IMG/VR virus record: IMGVR_UViG_3300027232_000017
Coordinates: 1 to 25,478 of that record
Source: a virus
Strand: one strand, 5' to 3'
DNA length: 25,478 nucleotides
Under the pieces are notes generated by a model that saw only the letters and a list, made by a program, of their open reading frames with translations, did not search any database and was not told the DNA's origin. Position 1 is the stretch's first letter, and every line of letters starts with the position of its first letter. The translations under genes and the position numbers were made by a program. This document shows positions 7,837 through 14,906 of this stretch, piece by piece.

Positions 7837-8400
7837 ATGTTTTATCAAAATCACATACAACTAAAGACTCCAGAAATGCTAGACGCTGATACTGCTAAAC
7901 AGTGGTATCAGACAGTGAAAAGTTTTGGGCCTGAAAATATAACATACAGTTATCAGATGGGAGAAAACTTTATTGCTATGGAGTACGGTACATGTGAAGA
8001 TTGTGAATTTCAACACGCATATGTTGTTCCACTAGTTCGTAACTTAACAGAGACAGAAGCAGCGTTTATTGTGCAAGCATGGGAATATTTGTACGATGGT
8101 GACTTTGATGTTGAACTAAGCAGCAACTATGATGCTGGTATGCTGGGTAACGATGGTGTTGAGTTAAGTGTAGATGAAGAAACAAGAGCTCAGGCTGTAG
8201 CGGAGATGAGCAAATGGAATCACAATCGTTGGGTTGACAGTATGGTAAACGAAGGTTGGCGCCATGGTCCATATTTTAGCAATACTGGTAAAACACATCC
8301 AGCATTGCGCAGTTGGGATATGCTGCCAGAAAGCCATCGTAGAAGTCCATCATTTACAGATGCTGAAGTTATCCAGTGGGTAATGCGTAATAAATCTTGA
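7837..8400 (+). CDS. RyR-domain protein
   Basis: A 187-aa protein. Residues about 118-183 look like a RyR domain: WNHNRWVDSMVNEGWRHGP, then GKTHPALRSWDMLPESHR, and a final helix (DAEVIQWVMRN). This fits the family pattern of a helix with W, then GWxxG, a KxHP turn, a (D/E)xLP motif and a closing helix. RyR domains occur four times in ryanodine receptors and singly in many bacterial and phage proteins, where the ligand is usually unknown. The N-terminal 110 residues contain CEDC (53-56) and a helix/strand mix that I do not recognise. AAAAGGA lies just before ATG 7837. It is probably co-transcribed with the EF-hand protein 13 nt upstream. The job in the phage is unknown. Confidence 0.8.
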   Translation: MFYQNHIQLKTPEMLDADTAKQWYQTVKSFGPENITYSYQMGENFIAMEYGTCEDCEFQHAYVVPLVRNLTETEAAFIVQAWEYLYDGDFDVELSSNYDAGMLGNDGVELSVDEETRAQAVAEMSKWNHNRWVDSMVNEGWRHGPYFSNTGKTHPALRSWDMLPESHRRSPSFTDAEVIQWVMRNKS

Positions 8401-8424
8401 CAGTCTATGCATATATGCTATAGT
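8397..8424 (+). promoter_or_regulatory. Sigma70-type promoter before uvsE
   Basis: TTGACA (8397-8402) and TATAGT (8419-8424) are separated by 16 nt in the 63-nt gap before the UvsE-like gene. The -35 element is perfect and overlaps the end of the RyR gene. It suggests host-polymerase (early) transcription of the repair cassette. Confidence 0.7.
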
Positions 8425-8463
8425 TAAGTATGTGCAATACTATCATCAAGGATCTATAGGACT

Positions 8464-9492
8464 GTGTTCAATCAATCAATTAAACGTGTAGGCTTTGCCT
8501 GCAAATATATGCATCATGATCAAAGCCTCAAGAAAAAATTACTTGAGGAGATTCAACGTGAATATAGTGAACGTAGCACTACTATTACGTGGTTAAATAG
8601 ACAGCAGCGTGATGTAGCTGAAGAACGTCTTTACGATATTTCACTACACAACGTAGCAGCACTGGAAAGGATGATTCGTTATGTGGGTAACTTACCTCCA
8701 ACACAACGTATGGTACGCATTGGGTCCAATCAGCTTCCTGCTTATACTGAGCGTAGCTGGTCTTATTTTTATAGGCAGTCAGATATCCAGGAACGGCTCC
8801 AGCGAGCATACGCGAATGTGGGCGAAGTCGCTCGTAGCCTTGATGTACGCCTGTCTATGCACCCTGGGCAGTTTACTGTGTTGGCTAGCGATAATCCAGA
8901 AATTGTAAATAATAGCATAGAGGAGTTTGAATACCATGCGGATCTCATCAGGTGGATGGGCTACGGTAAAAGTTGGCAAGACTTCAAGTGTAACGTCCAC
9001 ATCTCAGGACGCCAAGGTCCAGCCGGTATCAAAGCCGTCCTTCCAAGACTGTCTCCAGAAGCACGAAACTGTATTACTATCGAAAACGACGAAAACGCCT
9101 GGGGTCTCGAAGCTAGCCTAGAACTAGAAAAAGATGTTGCACTGGTTGTAGACATCCATCACCATTGGGTAAACAGTGGAGGAGAATATATTGAACCAAC
9201 GGACGATAGGGTTAAACGAGTTATTGATAGCTGGCGTGGTGTTCGGCCTGTTATTCACTACAGCGTATCTAGAGAGGATTTACTGGCCGGCGAAGCAACA
9301 GATGTCCGTCCAGACTTTGGATCCCTAATTAATAGAGGATTTAAAAAGGCAAAACTTCGCGCACACAGCGACTATATGTGGAACAGCGCAGTCAACGAAT
9401 GGGCCGCTACTTTTAGATCACAATTCGACATCATGGTAGAGGCAAAGTGTAAAAACTTGGCTAGTATACCGTTCGAGGAATCAGCAGGTTAA
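8464..9492 (+). CDS. uvsE: UV damage endonuclease (UvsE/UVDE family)
   Basis: A 342-aa TIM-barrel repair enzyme. Family signatures are visible in order: KRVGFACKYM near the N-terminus, RLSMHPGQF (residues 129-137), then NVHISG, TIENDEN, VVDIHHHWV and HYSVS. The His/Glu/Asp residues of these motifs form the metal-binding site of UVDE enzymes. The reaction is incision of DNA 5' to UV photoproducts and some other lesions, starting excision repair. T4 itself uses the unrelated DenV glycosylase, so this is a different solution to UV damage, useful in sunlit water. Start: GTG 8464; the first residues FNQSIKRVGFAC put the barrel's first strand in the usual place. Driven by the sigma70-type promoter at 8397. 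Its stop overlaps the next ATG (TAATG). Confidence 0.93.
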   Translation: MFNQSIKRVGFACKYMHHDQSLKKKLLEEIQREYSERSTTITWLNRQQRDVAEERLYDISLHNVAALERMIRYVGNLPPTQRMVRIGSNQLPAYTERSWSYFYRQSDIQERLQRAYANVGEVARSLDVRLSMHPGQFTVLASDNPEIVNNSIEEFEYHADLIRWMGYGKSWQDFKCNVHISGRQGPAGIKAVLPRLSPEARNCITIENDENAWGLEASLELEKDVALVVDIHHHWVNSGGEYIEPTDDRVKRVIDSWRGVRPVIHYSVSREDLLAGEATDVRPDFGSLINRGFKKAKLRAHSDYMWNSAVNEWAATFRSQFDIMVEAKCKNLASIPFEESAG

Positions 9493-10064
9493 TGAGCAGA
9501 GATATTTGGGTAATCAGTGACACACATTTTAATCACGCCAATATGTTAAAGTTCACAGACTGGACAGGGGAGTTGACCCGTCCGGGATTTCGTGATGTTG
9601 AGCATATGGATGAAATGCTGATGGACAACTGGAATAGTGTTGTCAAACCTGGTGATAAAGTTTATCACTTGGGTGATGTCGTAATGGGTCCAGATCCTGA
9701 AGGTTGGATGAAAAAGAACTGGAATAAACTAAACGGTCAAAAGCGTTTGATTGTTGGCAATCATGATAACATCAAAATGCTAAGTAGTGGCGGATGGTTT
9801 AGCAAAGTGGAACTATGGCGTCCTTTCATATCATTCGGCCTACTGTTCAGCCATGTACCACTACACGAAGGTAGTCTAATACGCCCTAAGAGTGCAGATG
9901 GTGATACACCAGTAGATAAAGACAACCCTGAACTGTGGACATCTGTAATTAATGTTCATGGGCATATACACAGCAATCCCAGTCCAGCGGGACCTTATCG
10001 GTGTGTATGTGTGGAACAGATTAATTATACGCCAATCAATATTGAAGAATTAAGGATTTGGTAA
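9492..10064 (+). CDS. Calcineurin-like metallophosphoesterase
   Basis: A 190-aa protein with the complete metallophosphoesterase motif series: ISDTHFNH (D10, H12), YHLGDVV (D62), VGNHD (N90, H91), SHVPLH (H121) and NVHGHIH (H158, H160). These residues bind two metal ions and hydrolyse phosphomono- or diesters. Size and motif spacing resemble the small phage/bacterial phosphoesterases often annotated as phosphatases or 2',3'-cyclic phosphodiesterases; the substrate cannot be read from sequence. The gene overlaps uvsE by one base (TAATG) and the next gene follows its stop with no gap, so the three are one operon and may share a nucleic acid repair or turnover theme. Confidence 0.9.
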   Translation: MSRDIWVISDTHFNHANMLKFTDWTGELTRPGFRDVEHMDEMLMDNWNSVVKPGDKVYHLGDVVMGPDPEGWMKKNWNKLNGQKRLIVGNHDNIKMLSSGGWFSKVELWRPFISFGLLFSHVPLHEGSLIRPKSADGDTPVDKDNPELWTSVINVHGHIHSNPSPAGPYRCVCVEQINYTPINIEELRIW

Positions 10065-10430
10065 ATGAGTGAATGGATAAAAAGAGTAATGAATAATTCA
10101 GCAGATACTCTATTTAAAGAGTACATTGATGCATGGAATGATCGTGATACATTTGAACTTGGGCGTATGTTCCATGACAATGTAACATTGCGTGATTGGG
10201 AAGTAGAAGTCACTGGTCGTGACAGCGTGATTGGTGCAAACGCAAATATCTGGGCGGCTGTTCCTGATATTAAAATCCGTGTTAAGCATACAGCATTTAA
10301 TCCAGATACTAAAAAAATCTTTGGACGCATTCAAGTGTATAGTGCGCAACAAAACTTTACAATTAATGTTATTGACGTATTGACACTTGAAGATGGTAAG
10401 ATTATTCAAGTAAGTGCGTATAAACAGTAA
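10065..10430 (+). CDS. NTF2-like (SnoaL-type) small protein
   Basis: A 121-aa protein that reads as a cone-shaped NTF2-like fold. N-terminal helices (LFKEYIDAWNDRDTFELGRM) are followed by FHDNVTLRDWEVEVTGRDSV, a helix (GANANIWAAVPDI) and a series of beta strands (IKIRVKHTAF, KIFGRIQVY, FTINVIDVLTLEDGKI). The phrase DVLTLEDGKI is typical of SnoaL-type members. Such folds act as enzymes, ligand binders or dimer modules, so no reaction can be given. The ATG directly follows the metallophosphoesterase stop. It is therefore translated with uvsE and the phosphoesterase, and it starts the AT-rich end of that cassette. Confidence 0.75.
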   Translation: MSEWIKRVMNNSADTLFKEYIDAWNDRDTFELGRMFHDNVTLRDWEVEVTGRDSVIGANANIWAAVPDIKIRVKHTAFNPDTKKIFGRIQVYSAQQNFTINVIDVLTLEDGKIIQVSAYKQ

Positions 10431-10432
10431 CT

Positions 10433-11149
10433 ATGAAATATATTTTAAATTGGCCCAGTGGTGGAGGTGGTGATTTTATACTTGCCTTGATATCTATCGC
10501 CAAAGGATGGAATACAGAAATAATACATTTGCACAGATTAAATGCATGGAACCATATGTCTAGCAGTGTATTAAAATATCGTACATTTAAATATTACGAT
10601 GATCTTGAAAAGCATCAAGAACTTTATGATAATATGCCAGATGAACATGTATTGCAGACACATACATTGCGTGAATTAAAAATAAACACTGACGATAATA
10701 CAACCGCCGTCAATATATACGTTGATGGCATCTTTCAAGAAACGTTTATTGGAGTATTATGGAAATTTAAGACAGAGCCGATAGATGAAAACGAAGGTAT
10801 CAATCACATTTACAAAGAGAATGGGTTCATTGAAGGCGCTGTTAATCTTAGTTATGAAAAATTAATAGTTCAACAAGATGAAACGGAAATAATGCGATTA
10901 TTTAAAGCATTTAATACTGATATCGTCAATATTGATATTATCAAACACGCATTGTATCTATACCATAACAAAAATATTAAACTATTACAAATAGCACATA
11001 ATGAAAACAATATTAATAGGAAAGCATTTAGTGATATATTAAACATGGATGATTTAATATTTTCCCTTGAACAGCCCATGCGTAAAACATTAGAAGATCA
11101 AATATCACTGCGTGAGTATTTGCCAAGCACAGGATTTAAAATTAAATGA
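10433..11149 (+). CDS. AT-rich unknown protein, glycine-rich N-terminal loop (sulfotransferase-like group)
   Basis: A 238-aa protein of unknown function. It starts MKYILNWPSGGGGDFILALI: a hydrophobic strand, a glycine-rich turn and a hydrophobic helix, the layout of a P-loop-like nucleotide-binding start. The same layout begins the proteins at 13234, 13937, 16983 and 22472. The rest is rich in N, I, K and D with predicted helices, and no further motif is clear. Codons are strongly AT-rich (ATA, AAT, TTA, AAA), unlike the uvsE and phosphoesterase genes before it, suggesting a different history. It begins two nucleotides after the NTF2-like stop and overlaps the next gene by ATGA. Membership in a degenerate sulfotransferase-like group is inference only. 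Confidence 0.7.
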   Translation: MKYILNWPSGGGGDFILALISIAKGWNTEIIHLHRLNAWNHMSSSVLKYRTFKYYDDLEKHQELYDNMPDEHVLQTHTLRELKINTDDNTTAVNIYVDGIFQETFIGVLWKFKTEPIDENEGINHIYKENGFIEGAVNLSYEKLIVQQDETEIMRLFKAFNTDIVNIDIIKHALYLYHNKNIKLLQIAHNENNINRKAFSDILNMDDLIFSLEQPMRKTLEDQISLREYLPSTGFKIK

Positions 11150-11361
11150 GACGCCCTGGCTGGACATTTAATATTAAAGACAAGATACGGGTGTATCCTG
11201 ACAGAACCAGGATAATCGAAAAAGAAATTACCACATGGCTTCATAATAATACGTCTGGTTATTATGATTATAATTTTCCTGAACTTTATGTTTTCTTGGA
11301 AAATTCAGAAGATGCTATGATCTTCAAACTAAAATTTGGCGAATATATCGAGTCAGTATAA
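11146..11361 (+). CDS. Small protein (71 aa) with ExAMIFKLKFG motif
   Basis: The 71-aa product begins MRRPGWTFNIKDKIRVYP. Its C-terminal half, ELYVFLENSEDAMIFKLKFG, resembles the last 30 residues of the protein at 3513-4193 (YIYTNDEAAIMLFKMAFSN). I recall similar short C-terminal motifs in small proteins of marine T4-like phages. The start overlaps the stop of the preceding gene (ATGA), so translation is coupled. The TAA stop (11359-11361) is part of the next late promoter TATAAATA. No function is known to me. Confidence 0.72.
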   Translation: MRRPGWTFNIKDKIRVYPDRTRIIEKEITTWLHNNTSGYYDYNFPELYVFLENSEDAMIFKLKFGEYIESV

Positions 11362-11387
11362 ATACCCATAGCAGAGGGTGTATCGCC
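11338..11387 (+). promoter_or_regulatory. Possible RBS-occluding RNA structure spanning the late promoter
   Basis: Bases 11362-11367 (ATACCC) can pair with 11376-11381 (GGGTGT, one G-U), covering part of the GAGGG ribosome binding site (11374-11378). Outside this, GGCGA (11338-11342) is complementary to TCGCC (11383-11387), just before the ATG. Both left arms lie upstream of the predicted late start near 11370, so only read-through messages could fold this way. It is weaker than the hairpin at 4192. Confidence 0.3.
11357..11364 (+). promoter_or_regulatory. T4-type late promoter (perfect TATAAATA)
   Basis: A perfect match to the T4 late promoter box, 23 nt before the ATG at 11388. The stop codon of the preceding gene is inside it. 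Expected transcription start is near 11370. Confidence 0.75.
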
Positions 11388-11612
11388 ATGAAAATAGACG
11401 AAATCTATAAACTAAAGCGTTTAGCTGGTATTATTGACAAAGAAGGCAATACTGTTGACGGTGACGACGAGTCAAACATCAGTATTGTTGGTTCTGAAAA
11501 GGGCCGCTATCAGCGTGAGAAAAACATTAGGCCAGGAACTCCTGAGTGGTTTAAGCTCTGGTTCTCAAAGCCTTATCTGACAGGCGAAAAACCAATGGAT
11601 AAAGATAAATGA
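11388..11612 (+). CDS. Small late protein (74 aa) with MKI-type leader
   Basis: A 74-aa protein starting MKIDEIYKLKRLAGI, first gene after the perfect late promoter at 11357. The N-terminal MKI[SDN][DE] pattern recurs in the proteins at 14585, 14903, 17754 and 22058 and recalls the N-terminal capsid-targeting peptides of T4 internal head proteins. The body is polar (GNTVDGDDESN, GSEKGRYQREKN) and ends PGTPEWFKLWFSKPYLTG. The next gene starts inside its last codons (ATG 11609; overlap of 4 nt), so it is translationally coupled to the 541-aa protein. A small internal or assembly protein is the best guess; no domain is recognised. Confidence 0.75.
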   Translation: MKIDEIYKLKRLAGIIDKEGNTVDGDDESNISIVGSEKGRYQREKNIRPGTPEWFKLWFSKPYLTGEKPMDKDK

Positions 11613-13234
11613 GAATTACAGAAGTAGACACTCCAGTAACACAGCCACAACTTGATGCACTTGAAAAAGTGTTGGATCGAGTATTTTCTCAACTAGGAAT
11701 TGATGTTGAATTTACACGACACTTCCTAGACCGTGTTAATGATGAACGTAACATTAAACAAATTACACTTAGTGAGCTTGGACAGCTATTTAAAAAAGAA
11801 TTTATGAAATGGGGTAAACCCATTGCACGTCTTGGCCCAGATGCTGAAGCCGTTATGAAGGACTTATCTAGCGATATTAATATTCCCTTCGCGCTAAACT
11901 GGAACAAGGGAAGCGGTATGCTTGAACTGGTAGCCAAGACTGTAATGCGCAAAAAGAACTTCCGTACACCAAACAAAGAGTTTCCTGTTGAAAGTGTCAT
12001 GGAAGCTGAAGGTAAAAATACACACCTTGAGCATTTGGAAGATGAAATTATTAATGCTGGCCATGATGGAGCACAGCGCATTATCGCTTACCTAAAAAGT
12101 TTAGAGAGTATGCTACAAGGACACGGTGGTAAAGGAACAAACGTTACCGTTAAGTGGGATGGCGCACCAGCAATTATTTGTGGTATTGATCCAGAAGATG
12201 GCAAGTTCTTTGTAGGCACCAAGGGCGTGTTTGCTAAAAGTCCAAAGCTAATCAAATCAGTGCAAGATGTTGAACAGTTCTTCCCAGATCAACAGGAACA
12301 AGGCGATCGTGCAAATCTACGTAACAAACTAAAAATTACGTTTACTAGCCTAAGCAAGCTAGGCATAGAGGGCGTTATGCAAGGCGATCTATTGTTTACT
12401 CCAGACAGTTTAAAAACAGTTGATATTGCTGGTGATTCATACGTAGCATTTAAGCCAAACACCATTACATACGCAGTACCACTGGGTAGTGATTTGGCGA
12501 CACGTATTCAAAACAGTGCAATGGGTATTATTTTCCATACACGTTACAGCGGCGGTGAAACACTGGCTGACATGAGTGCAAGTTTTGATGTAGATGTTAA
12601 CAAGTTTAAAAATGCATCTGGTATCTTTGTTGACGATGCTTATTACAAAGACTTAACTGGCGTTGCTACACTAACGACACAGGAAGATGCTGCACTGCGT
12701 AAAGCTATCGCAGATGCTGAAAGTTATTTAAGCACACTTGATGATCGTACATTTGGTCTACTAAGCAACAGTCCAATCCAAAGTATTGGGGTTGAGCTAA
12801 AAGCACACATCAACAGCTATGTACGTGGAGGTAGTTTTGAACAGGATCCACAGAAATTTGTTGCTGACTTTGTAAAGCGTGTAAACGAAAAAGCAGCGAA
12901 GAAAATGGCTGGACTGAAAACAGGTCCAGAGGGTGCCGCAGGCCAGCGCCTGGCACAAGCAACAGAACAATCCGTACAATGGGTTAACGACAACACTGAA
13001 CAACTTGTCGCTATGTATGGATTGTATATGAGAATTATTGCCGCAAAATTGTTAATTGTTAAAAAACTACGCGGTATTGGTAGTATTGAAAGTTTCTTGC
13101 AACAGGGAGACGGCAGCTACAAAGTGACATCACCAGAAGGTTATGTCGCAATTGACCATATGGGTAATGCAGTAAAGCTCGTTGACCGACTAGAGTTTAG
13201 TGCAGCCAACTTTGGTGATAAAGAATTTGGTTAA
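11609..13234 (+). CDS. Large late protein with ligase-like KxDG motif
   Basis: A 541-aa protein of a kind I recall from many marine T4-like phages as a conserved hypothetical. Residues about 35-125 form a separate module (FTRHFLDRVNDERN, ARLGPDAEAVMKDL, LELVAKTVMRKK). After a linker ending VMEAEGKN, residues about 135-350 contain VTVKWDGAPAIICGIDP with K182-W-D-G185. That resembles motif I (KxDG), the covalent lysine of ATP-dependent ligases and capping enzymes. It is followed by FVGTKGVFAK, EGVMQGDLLF (254-263) and YVAFKPNTITYAVP (from 278), plausible equivalents of motifs III and IIIa. The C-terminal 170 residues are helical. It may be a nucleotidyltransferase-fold protein; activity is unproven. 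It overlaps the 74-aa gene by 4 nt and the next gene by one base. Confidence 0.82.
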   Translation: MRITEVDTPVTQPQLDALEKVLDRVFSQLGIDVEFTRHFLDRVNDERNIKQITLSELGQLFKKEFMKWGKPIARLGPDAEAVMKDLSSDINIPFALNWNKGSGMLELVAKTVMRKKNFRTPNKEFPVESVMEAEGKNTHLEHLEDEIINAGHDGAQRIIAYLKSLESMLQGHGGKGTNVTVKWDGAPAIICGIDPEDGKFFVGTKGVFAKSPKLIKSVQDVEQFFPDQQEQGDRANLRNKLKITFTSLSKLGIEGVMQGDLLFTPDSLKTVDIAGDSYVAFKPNTITYAVPLGSDLATRIQNSAMGIIFHTRYSGGETLADMSASFDVDVNKFKNASGIFVDDAYYKDLTGVATLTTQEDAALRKAIADAESYLSTLDDRTFGLLSNSPIQSIGVELKAHINSYVRGGSFEQDPQKFVADFVKRVNEKAAKKMAGLKTGPEGAAGQRLAQATEQSVQWVNDNTEQLVAMYGLYMRIIAAKLLIVKKLRGIGSIESFLQQGDGSYKVTSPEGYVAIDHMGNAVKLVDRLEFSAANFGDKEFG

Positions 13235-13944
13235 TGGAACATTATTTGGTTGTATACATGACAGGCCATTCTGGGCAATGGCTTACGTGGTTTATTGATC
13301 AACATAAAAATTTTCCAAAATATAAAACATACCTTGAGTGTAATGAAAACGGCGCCTGTGATTATAAATCTCCTGGCACACATTGGCTTAATTCTACAGT
13401 TGATAGCTATCCAGATCATGAGTCAGATGGTGAGTTTGATGTATCAAATTTTGATAGTAGTTTTGAAACATATACAAAAAGTTGGATACCATTATATACA
13501 CAGGATATATCGTCTACAAAAAATGCACTTCAGTTAATTGAATATCACGAATTGTGGATGAAGTCTAAAGACGAAATATCTGCTATCGTCAATGAGATAA
13601 ATCCTGCAGGAATAATTGTTGTTTATATAGATCCCAGCAACACATGGACGACCCCTATTGAAAATAGATCACATAATTTATTTAAAAATGTAGCGCCCGC
13701 ATGGGCTACGATAGAAACAACAAAAACTATAACATGGGAATGGTATTCAGAGATTTATGTTGGTAGATTTTTTGATTTTCTTTCTGACAAATATAGATTA
13801 CATTATTTGAATATTGGTAATATATTAGATTGTGATATTAATGAATATAAGTCATTATTGGAATTCATTGATGAGGAACCTATTAATAATTACGAGTATC
13901 TTACTAAGGATATGATAGAAAAGGTTTATAAAAAATATGTCTGA
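13234..13944 (+). CDS. AT-rich sulfotransferase-like protein (degenerate)
   Basis: A 236-aa protein. The N-terminus, YLVVYMTGHSGQWLTWFIDQ, is a hydrophobic strand, a GHSG turn and a helix. It matches GHGGNYFAW in the protein at 16983 nearly residue for residue (GH[SG]G[QN][WY][LF]xW). The C-terminus EYKSLLEFIDEEPINNYEYL matches EYHKMLDFLGLKPLENW in the next gene, and the ExxxLLxFLxxxP form is common at the ends of sulfotransferases. The middle has GIIVVYIDPSNTW, which could be the second core strand. The classical PxSGTT loop is absent, so catalysis is doubtful. Very AT-rich compared with the 541-aa gene, with which it overlaps by one base (TAATG). It overlaps the next gene by 8 nt. Confidence 0.68.
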   Translation: MEHYLVVYMTGHSGQWLTWFIDQHKNFPKYKTYLECNENGACDYKSPGTHWLNSTVDSYPDHESDGEFDVSNFDSSFETYTKSWIPLYTQDISSTKNALQLIEYHELWMKSKDEISAIVNEINPAGIIVVYIDPSNTWTTPIENRSHNLFKNVAPAWATIETTKTITWEWYSEIYVGRFFDFLSDKYRLHYLNIGNILDCDINEYKSLLEFIDEEPINNYEYLTKDMIEKVYKKYV

Positions 13945-14572
13945 AATTTTTATTTTAGGTTGTTACAGCGGATCTCCTATTAGACAACTTACACATTTTG
14001 TTAATAGGCACGAAGGAATGTTTTGCGCTGAGATAGAAGCAACCGGTATATATGGAAACACTGAAACAGTGTGGTATTATGGTCGTGACACTTTTGAAGA
14101 ATATACTGCTTCAATAAATTACGACAACAGTAAATCTTTAGCAGTATCACTTCGCCCTGAACCGGACCTATGGGCTGATATTTTTGCTGAAGAATTTAGA
14201 CCAATTGGAGTTGGAAGTAATGTATCAAAAATACTAATATTTACTATCCCAAACTCGCCAGAATCAGATGCTATGTTTGACCGTATCTGGAAAATATCAG
14301 AAGTATCAGATGTATTGTATTATGAATCTATACCTATAATGATATCAACAAATGCTGAGTATAATTTAGAAATACCTGAACGATTTGAAATATTTCAGTC
14401 AGCACACCAATTTGAGTACGGGTTCGTTGATATGATAAAGATTTTAAACAAGGACGAAACTGAATATCATAAAATGTTAGACTTTCTTGGATTGAAACCT
14501 TTAGAAAACTGGACTAAGATAATTGATTATGTCAACGATCAATTCTTTAATACAAGTTTAAAAACATTTTAA
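13937..14572 (+). CDS. AT-rich sulfotransferase-like protein (degenerate), second copy
   Basis: The 211-aa product starts MSEIFILGCYSGSPIRQLTH, the same strand-turn-helix layout as its upstream neighbour. It ends with EYHKMLDFLGLKPLENWTKI, clearly alike the neighbour's C-terminus. The internal KILIFTIPNSPESDAMF would be the second core strand. The two genes overlap by 8 nt and share AT-rich codon use, so they probably arose as divergent relatives that travel together. Intact PAPS-binding residues are not visible, so function is open: sugar or surface modification, or a derived structural role. The TAA stop abuts the next late promoter. Confidence 0.66.
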   Translation: MSEIFILGCYSGSPIRQLTHFVNRHEGMFCAEIEATGIYGNTETVWYYGRDTFEEYTASINYDNSKSLAVSLRPEPDLWADIFAEEFRPIGVGSNVSKILIFTIPNSPESDAMFDRIWKISEVSDVLYYESIPIMISTNAEYNLEIPERFEIFQSAHQFEYGFVDMIKILNKDETEYHKMLDFLGLKPLENWTKIIDYVNDQFFNTSLKTF

Positions 14573-14579
14573 ATAAATA
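14572..14579 (+). promoter_or_regulatory. T4-type late promoter (AATAAATA) with leaderless geometry
   Basis: AATAAATA begins at the last base of the preceding stop codon and ends 5 nt before the ATG at 14585. With the T4 geometry (box at -13 to -6), +1 is the A of that ATG. No Shine-Dalgarno lies between them. Confidence 0.55.
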
Positions 14580-14584
14580 GTAAT

Positions 14585-14785
14585 ATGAAGATTAGTGATA
14601 TCATATCAGAAGGTGTGGGTCGAATAGTGAGTGGAGTAAACACTACTGTAGACGTTAAGCCAGGTGAGACTGAACGCCAAGCCAAGAAGTTTTTTGGCGG
14701 CGATGGTAAACCAAAGTTGCTGGGCGGCAGTAGCGTTCACAAGCTATACAATATGGGATTAGCAGAGCAGCGTAAAGGAACCTAG
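14585..14785 (+). CDS. Small late protein (66 aa) with MKISDIISE|G leader
   Basis: The 66-aa product starts MKISDIISEGVGRIVSGVNT. The first nine residues end in ISE before G, matching the [IL]xE|[AGS] cleavage consensus of T4 prohead protease gp21, so the leader may be a head-targeting tag removed in the capsid. The remainder (TTVDVKPGETERQAKKFFGG, then DGKPKLLGGSS) has a wording I recall from small proteins of marine T4-like phages. There is no Shine-Dalgarno and the late promoter is only 5 nt upstream, so a leaderless mRNA is likely. It is the first gene of the cassette with the 39-aa and 483-aa proteins. Confidence 0.75.
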   Translation: MKISDIISEGVGRIVSGVNTTVDVKPGETERQAKKFFGGDGKPKLLGGSSVHKLYNMGLAEQRKGT

Positions 14786-14786
14786 C

Positions 14787-14906
14787 ATGTATACAGACGC
14801 ATTTGTAGAGTTTTATGTAGCAAAGATTAAAGAACACGAAGCAGCGAGGATGTCTACAAATGATCGAAATATGTTTTGGCGAGAATACTGGGAAAATAAA
14901 AAATGA
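14787..14906 (+). CDS. Very small protein (39 aa)
   Basis: ATG 14787 opens a 39-aa frame: MYTDAFVEFYVAKIKEHEAA and on to EYWENKK. It follows the previous stop by one nucleotide, has AAAGGA about 8-13 nt upstream, and its TGA overlaps the next ATG (ATGA at 14903). That fully coupled position supports a real gene in spite of its size. The peptide is amphipathic and helical, rich in E, K and aromatics. No function is known; it could be an adaptor or simply keep ribosomes moving into the 483-aa gene. Confidence 0.62.
   Translation: MYTDAFVEFYVAKIKEHEAARMSTNDRNMFWREYWENKK

Noticed and set aside
10025-10330. 101-aa open frame on the - strand
   Set aside because: Overlaps fully with the phosphoesterase end and the NTF2-like gene, both well supported by motifs and gene spacing.
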